DNA of 64,000 nucleotides, taken from positions 1 through 64,000 of the forward strand of contig CBFIBQ010000002.1 in the NCBI GenBank assembly GCA_965660875.1, written 5' to 3'. This DNA comes from UBA6770 sp965660875. GTDB taxonomy: Bacteria > Bacteroidota > Bacteroidia > Flavobacteriales_G > Salibacteraceae. The notes below the pieces were generated by a model that was given only the letters and a program-made list of their open reading frames with translations, had not been told where the DNA came from and ran no database searches. A program made the position numbers and the translations under genes. Shown here in pieces: positions 1-7,535 of the stretch (the first letter of the stretch is position 1; each line of letters opens with the position of its first letter).

Positions 1-1
1 T

Positions 2-817
2 TATGTGTTTAGTTTAAATGATTACAGGAATAGTGACCAATGTCGTATTGCTGCTTTTGATAAAGACTTCAAACTCATTGGAGAAAAACGGGATAAGCAC
101 ATTTCAATTATTCATGCAAATGATAAAGGAATAATCTATAACACAGATATAGGAACTCGAATATACCCTAGATACCAACTCCAGCAATTAGGTTGGGACT
201 TTAAACCTCTATGGAATGTTTCTGGGGATTCAGGCGAGGTTACTTCAATTCGGCAAAGAGGGATTATATCAATTGGTTCAAACTTTTGTTTCTTTTCTCA
301 TCACATTGACTCAAATTATAAATGGCTTGATGAGGCAATATTAATTTATAATTATTCAGGAATTAAAGTAAGAGAATGTCGTTATTCTTTGAATCCTGGT
401 TTTTATTTATTACCTAATAGGCCAACAAATGATGCTGGAGTGTTAATGAAAGTATCACACCCAGGCAAGGACGGCATTGCTGGCGAGTTCGTAAAAACCG
501 ACTCACTCGGCTTAGTCTACAACACCGACATTATTTGCGATTGCAAAGACTTTAACGTTGGGGTTAGTGAACCGAAACCAAAACCATTGGCAGTAAAGTT
601 GTTTCCAAACCCAGCTAATGACAAAATAAATGTGCTGCTTTCGCACCAGCAAAAAGCCAGTATAACATTGCGTAATTTAAACGGTCAAGTTGTGCATATT
701 CAGCAGGCAGCACTTAACAGTAATATAGTAGATATTAGCACCCTCGAGGCTGGGGTCTATATAGTAGAGATAGAGTCTAGTTCGGGTAGTGAGGTGCTTA
801 AGTTTGTGAAACAATGA
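2..817 (+). CDS. T9SS-sorted secreted protein, 5' end cut off by window
   Basis: The reading frame is open to the left edge, and the in-frame GTG at 5 is not the start: the sequence aligns with the middle of the next gene (its FHLVNR region), so about 200 N-terminal residues lie outside the window. The last ~75 residues form a Por-secretion type A sorting domain (FPNPANDKINVLLS, then LNGQVV, ending GVYIVEI...VLKFVKQ), which directs export through the type IX system after Sec transport. A conserved CDCKDFNVGVSE segment precedes it. Its stop overlaps the next start (ATGA at 814-817), so the pair is probably cotranscribed. The function of the body is unknown; it may be a beta-rich surface protein. 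Confidence 0.85.
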   Translation, partial: YVFSLNDYRNSDQCRIAAFDKDFKLIGEKRDKHISIIHANDKGIIYNTDIGTRIYPRYQLQQLGWDFKPLWNVSGDSGEVTSIRQRGIISIGSNFCFFSHHIDSNYKWLDEAILIYNYSGIKVRECRYSLNPGFYLLPNRPTNDAGVLMKVSHPGKDGIAGEFVKTDSLGLVYNTDIICDCKDFNVGVSEPKPKPLAVKLFPNPANDKINVLLSHQQKASITLRNLNGQVVHIQQAALNSNIVDISTLEAGVYIVEIESSSGSEVLKFVKQ

Positions 818-2250
818 GGTGGTCAGTTTTTCTTGCTATAGTTCTTTGTTCGTATTCATTGTTAGGGCAGTCTGTTACCTTCTTTACTCAAAACCAAAAC
901 GATTTTGGTGGTGATAAAATATTTCATGAATTTTTGCATGAATTTCCAGAAGGAGGTTTCGTTTCTGGCTATCAGGTGGACTATCGCACACAGAAAAGGC
1001 TAGCTTATGAGTACTTTAATGAAAATGGGAATTTTGTAAAAAAGTTTTTCCCCAGTTTACCATACGGTAATCCGCAAATTGGGTTTACGCAAGCATTTAA
1101 AAATAAACAAGTATTTGTAAGTGGTGTGGGGGAAACCGCTAACGGAAACCGACGATTTAGTTATTGTTTTGATAGTACGGGAGCAGTGCAATGGTCGTTT
1201 AATGATTCAATGACCATCAATATTATTTATGAAGAAACGGAAACCAATTATTTTGCTCAGTTGCATTCGTCTAAAGATACAGGAAACGTAGTTAGTGGAA
1301 GTAATTTGGTTAGAATTAATAGGGAAGGGCACATTACTTGGGCCAAACCTTTTAATGATTTATATCAACAGATTCTATTAGATACAGGACCTGCCACCTC
1401 TTTGGTTATGGGTATTAAGTTGTTTAATGACAAATACATATTTCATTTAGTAAATAGAAGCTCTTTTGAATATAATAAAATTGCCATATTTAATAAAGGC
1501 TTTCAATTGGTAGCAGAACAAAGAATAAATAACCTAAATTATTTTTTACCAACACAATCAGGTATTACGCATGATGAAAAAGTAGGAAGCACAGCCTACC
1601 CTAGATACAAGATTAATTTTTTGGATTGGGATTTAGAGACAAAATGGGTTTTTAACTCAGATAGCGGGGAGGTTAATTACTTGAATAATGGAGGCCTTAC
1701 GTCAATTGGTAGAAATTTTTGCTTCCATAGTACACATAAAGATTCTTCTTATAAATGGAAGGATGAAGCAATGATCTTTTACAATTTTAAAGGCGATAAA
1801 GTTAGGGAATGTCGATATGAGTTTAAAACAGCTTTTCAATATGTAGCTAGACAATCTACAATAGATGGTGGATTGATATTTTACGGCCGACCTGCGGAAT
1901 GGTATCAATTTAAGGTCGGAATATTCAAAACCGACTCACTCGGCTTAGTTTACAACACCGATATTATTTGCGACTGCAAAGATTTTAATGTTGGGGTTAG
2001 TGAACAGTCACCAAAACCATTGGTAGTAAAGGTATTCCCAAACCCTGCAACCGATAAAATCAACGTGTTGCTCTCGCACCAGCAAAAAGCCACCATTACC
2101 TTACACAATTTAAATGGCCAAATAGTACATACTCAGCAGGCTGAGCTTAACAGTAATATAGTAGACATTAGCATGTTTGAGGCAGGGGTCTATATAGTAG
2201 AGGTAGAGTCTAGTTCGGGTAGTGAGGTGCTTAAGTTTGTGAAGCAGTAG
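814..2250 (+). CDS. T9SS-sorted secreted protein, paralogue of preceding gene
   Basis: 478 residues. An N-terminal Sec signal (WSVFLAIVLCSYSLLGQS) is followed by a beta-rich body of about 370 residues with no recognised domain, then the same C-terminal type A sorting domain as its left neighbour (FPNPATDKINVLLS ... GVYIVEV ... LKFVKQ). The last ~100 codons of the two genes are nearly identical at DNA level, while the bodies are only moderately similar; this indicates tandem duplication with recent conversion of the 3' ends. The product should be secreted or surface-attached. The substrate or partner cannot be told from sequence. Confidence 0.88.
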   Translation: MRWSVFLAIVLCSYSLLGQSVTFFTQNQNDFGGDKIFHEFLHEFPEGGFVSGYQVDYRTQKRLAYEYFNENGNFVKKFFPSLPYGNPQIGFTQAFKNKQVFVSGVGETANGNRRFSYCFDSTGAVQWSFNDSMTINIIYEETETNYFAQLHSSKDTGNVVSGSNLVRINREGHITWAKPFNDLYQQILLDTGPATSLVMGIKLFNDKYIFHLVNRSSFEYNKIAIFNKGFQLVAEQRINNLNYFLPTQSGITHDEKVGSTAYPRYKINFLDWDLETKWVFNSDSGEVNYLNNGGLTSIGRNFCFHSTHKDSSYKWKDEAMIFYNFKGDKVRECRYEFKTAFQYVARQSTIDGGLIFYGRPAEWYQFKVGIFKTDSLGLVYNTDIICDCKDFNVGVSEQSPKPLVVKVFPNPATDKINVLLSHQQKATITLHNLNGQIVHTQQAELNSNIVDISMFEAGVYIVEVESSSGSEVLKFVKQ

Positions 2251-2376
2251 CAAATTTTTTGTGTTTTAAACTGAATCAAAACTTCGCTCAGTAAACCATC
2301 CTTTTCCTGTTAATTTAATGTTGATAAATACGGGGTATTTTGTCCTGCAAAGCCGCATTCCAACACCCTTAAAAAA

Positions 2377-2384
2377 TATCTTTG
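2377..2384 (+). promoter_or_regulatory. candidate -7 box upstream of gyrB
   Basis: TATCTTTG matches the Bacteroidota TAnnTTTG -7 element and lies 73 bp before the gyrB ATG. No clear -33 TTG was found at the usual distance, so this is a motif match only. Confidence 0.35.
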
Positions 2385-2457
2385 TGTAAAGTGGCTGAAA
2401 TCCCTATAAATACTGGATGTACAGCACGTTTTTATACCAAAGATATTTAGCTTATTT

Positions 2458-4404
2458 ATGAGTGAGAAAAAGAACGATTACGGCGCCGGAAATATTCAGG
2501 TGCTTGAAGGACTAGAAGCGGTACGAAAAAGACCTGCGATGTACATCGGTGATGTGGGTGTGCGCGGTTTGCACCATTTGGTTTATGAGGTGGTAGATAA
2601 CTCAATTGATGAGGCGCTTGCTGGGCATTGTAATAACATTGATGTTTGGATAAACGAAGACAACTCCATTTCTGTAAAAGATGATGGTAGAGGTATACCG
2701 GTTGACTATCACGAGAAAGAGCAAAAATCTGCACTTGAAGTGGTAATGACCGTGCTCCACGCCGGTGGTAAGTTCGATAAAGATACCTATAAGGTTTCTG
2801 GTGGATTGCACGGTGTTGGGGTTTCTTGTGTGAACGCACTTTCTATCAAATTGATTGCTGAAGTGCACCGTGATGGTAAAAAATACATTCAGGAATATTC
2901 AACGGGTATTCCAAAAGCTCCGGTAGAGGAGGTTGGACCAACAGATAAACGTGGTACAATAGTTACCTTCTGGCCAGATACCTCCATATTTGAGACCATT
3001 GTTTACAACTATGAAACGCTGGCAAATAGAATGCGCGAGTTGGCGTACTTGAATAAAGGAATCAACATTTCTATATCGGATAAACGCAACTTGGATGAAG
3101 ACGGAAACCCATTGGGTGACAATTTTCACTCAGAGGGTGGACTTAAAGAGTTTGTCACTTTCTTAGACGGAACAAGAAACCAAATCATCGACGATGTAAT
3201 CTACATGGACGGCGAGAAGTCGGGTATTCCGGTAGAGGTGGCTATGGTGTATAACGATACCTACTCGGAGAATATCCACGCCTACGTAAACAACATCAAC
3301 ACGCACGAGGGCGGAACGCACTTGGCTGGTTTTAGAAGAGGGCTTACAAATACCTTGAAGAAGTTTGCTGACGAATCTGGAATGCTTCAAAAATTGAAGT
3401 TTGAGATTAGCGGTGACGATTTTAGAGAAGGACTTACAGCCGTGGTTTCGGTAAAAGTGCAAGAGCCACAATTCGAGGGTCAGACAAAAACCAAATTGGG
3501 TAACCGTGAAGTAACGGCTCCCGTTTCGCAGTCGGTTAGCGAAATGCTTCAGAACTATTTGGAGGAGCACCCAAAAGATGCTCGAACAATTGTTCAGAAA
3601 ATTATTTTGGCAGCGCAAGCACGTAACGCAGCCAAAAAAGCGCGTGAAATGGTGCAGCGTAAAACCGTTTTAGGTTCGAACAGCTTGCCTGGTAAATTGG
3701 CGGATTGCTCAGAACGCGACCCAGAGAAATGCGAAATATACCTAGTAGAGGGAGATTCGGCGGGTGGAACAGCCAAGCAGGGTAGAGATCGAGTTTTTCA
3801 GGCTATCATGCCCCTAAGAGGTAAGATTTTGAACGTGGAGAAAGCCATGCCACACAAAATCTTTGAAAATGAAGAGATTAAAAATATTTACACCGCACTC
3901 GGAGTAAAAGTTGGAACCGAAGAAGATGAGCGTGCATTGAACCTAGAAGGTTTGCGTTACCACAAGATCATTATCATGTGTGATGCCGACGTTGATGGTT
4001 CGCATATCGCTACATTGATTCTAACCTTCTTTTTCCGTTTTATGAAGCCATTGGTTGAAAATGGATATATCTACATTGCAACTCCGCCGCTTTACTTGGT
4101 GAAGAAGGGAGCAAAAGAGCAATACTGCTGGAGTGATGATGAGCGCGACAAAATGATTGGCGAGTTCAAAGGTGCGGGTAACGAAAGCTCTGTAAAAGTG
4201 CAGCGTTACAAAGGTCTTGGAGAAATGAACGCGGTTCAATTGTGGGATACCACTATGAACCCCGATTTCAGAACCTTACGTCAAGTATCGATAGAATCTG
4301 CTGCTGAAGCAGATCGAGTATTCTCCATGCTTATGGGAGACGAAGTGCCACCGCGTAGAGAGTTTATTGAAAAGAACGCCAAATATGCGAATATCGACGT
4401 TTAA
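2458..4404 (+). CDS. gyrB: DNA gyrase subunit B
   Basis: ATPase subunit of the type II topoisomerase that introduces negative supercoils, acting as A2B2 with GyrA. The 648-residue length is typical of Bacteroidota GyrB. The GHKL ATPase domain shows EVVDNSIDEAL, DDGRGIPV and GGLHGVGVSCVNAL near the N terminus. The TOPRIM part shows YLVEGDSAGGTAKQGRD, LRGKILNVEKA and CDADVDGSHI; the C-terminal region has QRYKGLGEMN. The GyrB type of C terminus makes ParE less likely. It is a single-gene unit ending in a strong terminator. Confidence 0.97.
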   Translation: MSEKKNDYGAGNIQVLEGLEAVRKRPAMYIGDVGVRGLHHLVYEVVDNSIDEALAGHCNNIDVWINEDNSISVKDDGRGIPVDYHEKEQKSALEVVMTVLHAGGKFDKDTYKVSGGLHGVGVSCVNALSIKLIAEVHRDGKKYIQEYSTGIPKAPVEEVGPTDKRGTIVTFWPDTSIFETIVYNYETLANRMRELAYLNKGINISISDKRNLDEDGNPLGDNFHSEGGLKEFVTFLDGTRNQIIDDVIYMDGEKSGIPVEVAMVYNDTYSENIHAYVNNINTHEGGTHLAGFRRGLTNTLKKFADESGMLQKLKFEISGDDFREGLTAVVSVKVQEPQFEGQTKTKLGNREVTAPVSQSVSEMLQNYLEEHPKDARTIVQKIILAAQARNAAKKAREMVQRKTVLGSNSLPGKLADCSERDPEKCEIYLVEGDSAGGTAKQGRDRVFQAIMPLRGKILNVEKAMPHKIFENEEIKNIYTALGVKVGTEEDERALNLEGLRYHKIIIMCDADVDGSHIATLILTFFFRFMKPLVENGYIYIATPPLYLVKKGAKEQYCWSDDERDKMIGEFKGAGNESSVKVQRYKGLGEMNAVQLWDTTMNPDFRTLRQVSIESAAEADRVFSMLMGDEVPPRREFIEKNAKYANIDV

Positions 4405-4427
4405 TAAATTGATTTTTAATTGTGTTG

Positions 4428-4463
4428 AAAAGCCCTGCTCAAATTTGTTGAGTGGGGCTTTTT
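4428..4463 (+). terminator. intrinsic terminator after gyrB
   Basis: Inverted arms AAAAGCCCTGCTCAA and TTGAGTGGGGCTTTT flank a short loop and are followed by T-rich sequence, 24 bp after the gyrB stop. Confidence 0.85.
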
Positions 4464-4537
4464 GTTTGGGAGTATTGGGGAAGTGGTCGGGTTGTTCTCT
4501 TAGTTTTAGTTGTGCGCTAATCCAGATAAAGCCGAAG

Positions 4538-5221
4538 TTATTTTTTAATTGATACTACGGTAACCAATTTGTCTGAGTGGTACATTGCTGCAGGAGAGAT
4601 GACTTTTTCGTCCATGGGAATGGTGTTTCCATAACGCGCTTTCATTATAGTTTGCACCCGTTCATGGCTCAAGTCAAAGTCAGCAAGGCGCTCCAGTTGT
4701 CCAATTTCGATGTTGGTAGCTTGTTTGTACATTTTCCAAACCAATTCAGAGCAATAGATCTTCTCGTCCGACCACTCAAAGTGAATGTCGTAGGGTTTTC
4801 CTTTAAACTGTTCTCCAATTTGTTTCATTTTGGTCAAGTTATCAGGAGTAAGTACCTGATCAGCGTTTTTCAGTCTCTTAATTACGTAGTGTCCGTCTTT
4901 ACCTCGTTGGATCCAATTTTTAAGAGGCGTCAATTTTACCGGCTGAACTGCCTCATAAACGAAAAACTGTCCATCATTTTCGTAAATGATGCCCATATGG
5001 CTGTATTTTGAGCCCGTTGCCAGTTGTATCGCTTTACTTTGGTTAGAGGTGGAGGTCTGAAAAATTATGTCTCCATTTTTAAGTTGATTTCCCAGCTTGG
5101 AATGCTCCGTTGGAAGATCTTCATGTTGAAGCCCTTTTGCAAACGGGTACATACCAGTGCCCCAATACACCAGCAGCGCTAAAATTCCAAGGGTAGCAAG
5201 GGTTAGGAGTATTTTCTTCAT
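4538..5221 (-). CDS. YiiX/YebB-like permuted NlpC/P60 hydrolase
   Basis: About 227 residues from the ATG at 5221, which begins MKKILLTLATLGILALLVYW, a typical export or anchor segment; a start 27 bp upstream is possible but less natural. The body fits the YiiX-like permuted papain fold (DUF830): NGDIIFQTS, then KYSHMGIIY with the candidate catalytic His, then KIYCSELVWKMY with the candidate catalytic Cys. The His-before-Cys order is the permutation typical of the family. These enzymes are cysteine hydrolases thought to act on amide or acyl bonds in the envelope. It converges on gyrB and is followed upstream by an unrelated small membrane gene. Substrate unknown. Confidence 0.8.
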   Translation of the reverse strand: MKKILLTLATLGILALLVYWGTGMYPFAKGLQHEDLPTEHSKLGNQLKNGDIIFQTSTSNQSKAIQLATGSKYSHMGIIYENDGQFFVYEAVQPVKLTPLKNWIQRGKDGHYVIKRLKNADQVLTPDNLTKMKQIGEQFKGKPYDIHFEWSDEKIYCSELVWKMYKQATNIEIGQLERLADFDLSHERVQTIMKARYGNTIPMDEKVISPAAMYHSDKLVTVVSIKK

Positions 5222-5275
5222 TCGGTATTTGATGTTCGTGCTAGCCACCTATGCACGATGGCAGCCTTTTGGCAT

Positions 5276-5686
5276 CTACTGTATATTTTTTTGTGTTTGC
5301 GTTTTTTCCTTTATTACAACAATAAAACAGAGCACCGATGAAACCAAAGTAAAGGCAGTTCCAAGAATCAGTTCTATAGTACTTTCTGCAAATAGGTTAC
5401 CTACGGTATTCAAGGCAAAAAAAACTGCAAAAACCCAAATAAGGACATTTACGAATCTGTTTTTTATTCCTTTTTTAAGCTGTCTGTATTTTACTGCCAA
5501 AACAGACAGAATAAAAGCGTTCATCAGTATTGAAAATGCTTCAAATGTTTTCATTTCCTCAACAGAGTTTAGCTTTCCTGCCCATACTTTATCGTAAGGA
5601 ATGCACTCGGTAAAAATCAATAAGTGAAACACGAGCACTATTCCTAGCAGGACAAAGAGTATAGATAGTGCGGTTTTTTTATTCAT
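5276..5686 (-). CDS. small four-helix integral membrane protein, unknown function
   Basis: 136 residues with four hydrophobic stretches (about 8-26, 50-66, 82-98 and 106-127) and a basic loop (KYRQLKKGIKNR). The second part, NVLIWVFAVFFALNTVGNLFAEST, looks like the common small Bacteroidota membrane proteins that have no assigned function. No catalytic motif was seen. The gene lies between a YiiX-like gene and the cassette-like block on the same strand, and could itself belong to that block. Confidence 0.65.
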   Translation of the reverse strand: MNKKTALSILFVLLGIVLVFHLLIFTECIPYDKVWAGKLNSVEEMKTFEAFSILMNAFILSVLAVKYRQLKKGIKNRFVNVLIWVFAVFFALNTVGNLFAESTIELILGTAFTLVSSVLCFIVVIKEKTQTQKNIQ

Positions 5687-5709
5687 AACTACATGCTTTT
5701 ATGGATTCT

Positions 5710-5760
5710 AACGGTCCAGCAAAACTACTTTTTAATGCAGTTTAGGTTTCCTAAGTTCGT
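5710..5760 (-). repeat. 51-bp intergenic cassette-boundary repeat, copy 1
   Basis: This 51-bp stretch begins AACGGTCCAGCAAAACTAC and ends CCTAAGTTCGT on the plus strand. It aligns over its whole length, at roughly three quarters identity, with 6961-7011. Each copy ends 8 bp beyond the stop codon of the minus-strand gene to its right, as expected if gene and site move as a unit. Canonical integron core sites were not found, so the recombination system is unidentified. Confidence 0.6.
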
Positions 5761-5768
5761 GACGTTTT

Positions 5769-6608
5769 TTATTTCATTTTATCAGGATTTTTTCCAAGTT
5801 TCTTTGGTTCGGAAGATATACGTCTCTCCAACTTTTTAATATCCTCTTCTGCTGGTAGTTCTTCTGGTTTAATCCCTCTTTTTAATAAAATGTCTCTAAC
5901 ACCTCTATTGTTGGTTATGTGCTCGGCCGAAATTTGTCTTTCAGAACGCAAACCCTTTTCCTTTGTATTAAACACAGTAATCTCTGTGGCAAAGTCTTTT
6001 GCTTTTATTGTAATTGTTGGCAAGAAGTCAGCTAGAGCCCTGCCTTTTGGTACTCCAAGTAAATTTTTCATTTGCTGGGTAGATTTCCCAAAAAGAGCAC
6101 GGTCGCCTTTACTTCTTATCAGACCAAAATTTTTGTCATTTCCCGTTTGTTCATAAATCAATTCTGAAAGCTCCTTTTCTGACAAAGTCAATTTTTGTCT
6201 TGCTTGAAGTCTCTCCCAATCTTTAATTCTCTGTTCAATTACTTCAAGCTTCCTTGTCTGCACGGCAAAATAATTTTGTGCAAAGGCTATTGGTTCCTTT
6301 CGTGGGTCTCCATTTTGAGCAATTAGATAACAAGCGTATCTTGTCAACATAATATCCTCAATCTCTCTTTCACTTCCTGAACCAAGTTTGACCATTTTGT
6401 TGACGTCAACAAAATGGTCCGATATGCTATTATCAGTGGCTTCACAAGAAGTTTTGGCTTTAACAATTACTTTTTGGAAATTACGCCATTCAGAATATCC
6501 TAATAAATGCTGAATGTCTCTCGCAAACCAAAATTCAATTCCGTTTTCAGTTGTCTGTGAATGGTCTTCGAATGTGTTGGAGAGTGATTTAATTATATCT
6601 GATTTCAT
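5769..6608 (-). CDS. dinD: DNA damage-inducible protein D (DinD family)
   Basis: 279 residues, usual for DinD. In E. coli DinD belongs to the SOS regulon and inhibits RecA-mediated strand exchange. Family features include a Bro-N-type N-terminal region (EFWFARDIQHLLGYSEWRNF), DIMLTRYACYLIAQNGD, YFAVQTRKLE, the central IRSKGDRALFG and QMKNLLGVPKGRALADFLP, and a Lys-rich C terminus. It is a common passenger on mobile DNA. A 51-bp boundary repeat follows 8 bp after its stop. About 25 in-frame codons before the ATG are open but carry no start, and resemble a family C terminus (ELLKKLGKTK). Confidence 0.9.
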   Translation of the reverse strand: MKSDIIKSLSNTFEDHSQTTENGIEFWFARDIQHLLGYSEWRNFQKVIVKAKTSCEATDNSISDHFVDVNKMVKLGSGSEREIEDIMLTRYACYLIAQNGDPRKEPIAFAQNYFAVQTRKLEVIEQRIKDWERLQARQKLTLSEKELSELIYEQTGNDKNFGLIRSKGDRALFGKSTQQMKNLLGVPKGRALADFLPTITIKAKDFATEITVFNTKEKGLRSERQISAEHITNNRGVRDILLKRGIKPEELPAEEDIKKLERRISSEPKKLGKNPDKMK

Positions 6609-6685
6609 TTTTCTGAATCTATTTTGGTTTTTCCTAATTTCTTTAAAAGTTCTTTTTGTTCAATTTCCTTTTTTAAAACCTCATT

Positions 6686-6895
6686 TTAATATCCTATTAC
6701 GCGCAGTTGGTCTGGCTTTGATTTCCAGAATTTGGTTTTAGTTAGGTAATAGAATCCAGATAACAATCCTAAAAAACAGGAAAATGTTAAAAATAATGAG
6801 AGCGCGAAATCACTGCCGTGTCCAAATATACGATTAGATAAATCATGATAAAACCACAAGCTAAAAATTACAGCACAAGCCAATAGAATAATCAA
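6686..6895 (-). CDS. small two-helix membrane protein, weak start
   Basis: 69 residues with two hydrophobic segments (IILLACAVIFSLWFYH and FALSLFLTFSCFLGLLSGFYYL) and a short basic tail. The only start is a TTG at 6895; upstream the frame stays open for nine codons to a stop with no ATG. It may be a real gene started from TTG or the remnant of a longer gene truncated at its 5' end. It sits in the cassette-like block upstream of dinD. No function assigned. Confidence 0.4.
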   Translation of the reverse strand: MIILLACAVIFSLWFYHDLSNRIFGHGSDFALSLFLTFSCFLGLLSGFYYLTKTKFWKSKPDQLRVIGY

Positions 6896-6960
6896 ATGGA
6901 TATATCCAAAATTATCGTTGTATTATTTTTCATAAGTTTTTCTTTTTTCGAATGCACCCC

Positions 6961-7011
6961 AACGTTTTGGCTAAACTACTTTTCAATGCAATCAAGGCTT
7001 CCTATGTCCGT
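6961..7011 (-). repeat. 51-bp intergenic cassette-boundary repeat, copy 2
   Basis: It begins AACGTTTTGGCTAAACTAC and ends CCTATGTCCGT, matching 5710-5760 in length and order of conserved blocks. It lies 8 bp past the stop of the 115-residue gene, the same spacing as copy 1 to dinD. The AACGTTTTGGCTAA end resembles sites at 7403 and 8826. Confidence 0.6.
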
Positions 7012-7019
7012 CCTTGGTT

Positions 7020-7367
7020 TTATTTAATATACAAGGTATAGAAAGTAAGCCCCTTTCTAGACTTAGCAGTCTTATTGTCGTTTGAGATTTTCCATATGTC
7101 ATGAAACTCAACCTCACCTTCATTTGAAATTAACCGGATCTTGTTATTCTCGATTTGGTAGGTTCCGCTAACTTTTATTACCTCAGAACTGATGGATAAA
7201 TCCTGATAGGTAAATGTGTAGTCCTTGTTTAGCCTAAGTTCAATTTGAGCGGGATCGTTTTCAGCAACACCATAGGTCACGTTAAATCCATTGTGCTTTA
7301 AGCTTGTAAAAGCAGAACAAATTGAAATAATCCATACTGCCATGCTGAGTTTAATAATTGTCTTCAT
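7020..7367 (-). CDS. small exported beta-rich protein, unknown function
   Basis: 115 residues. A Sec signal (KLSMAVWIISICSAFTSL) is followed by a beta-rich body with alternating polar and aromatic residues (YTFTYQDLSI, VSGTYQIENNKIRLIS). The layout resembles small lipocalin or NlpE-like barrels that carry a GTY(Q/E)xxxNxI motif, but that is a fold-level guess. Probably periplasmic. It is a single minus-strand gene in the cassette-like block with a boundary repeat 8 bp downstream. Confidence 0.65.
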   Translation of the reverse strand: MKTIIKLSMAVWIISICSAFTSLKHNGFNVTYGVAENDPAQIELRLNKDYTFTYQDLSISSEVIKVSGTYQIENNKIRLISNEGEVEFHDIWKISNDNKTAKSRKGLTFYTLYIK

Positions 7368-7402
7368 ATGCTTTGTTTTACGGTTTACTTTTTAAGTCAC
7401 TG

Positions 7403-7535
7403 TTAACGTTCCGGCTAAGAAACGTAGGGGATTTCGAGCTGCGTTATAACGACCGATACAAGAACAAAGTAAGGAAATCCACTGTTTCGGGCTGCACTGC
7501 AACCCCTATGTTTTCTTAGCCATTGTTGGCGGTAG
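7403..7535 (-). repeat. palindromic cassette-boundary site with 18-bp arms
   Basis: GGCTAAGAAACGTAGGGG (7413-7430) faces its near-perfect inverse CCCCTATGTTTTCTTAGCC (7503-7521), enclosing about 72 bp. The outer parts are TTAACGTTCC on the left and CATTGTTGGCGGTA on the right. The site lies directly after the stop of the minus-strand gene at 7536. A folded single strand would make one long imperfect hairpin, the architecture of integron attC sites, although the canonical core heptamers do not match. Confidence 0.6.

Noticed and set aside
5..817. GTG at position 5 as the true start of the first gene
   Set aside because: Alignment with the downstream paralogue shows that the frame continues to the left of the window and that a signal peptide is missing.
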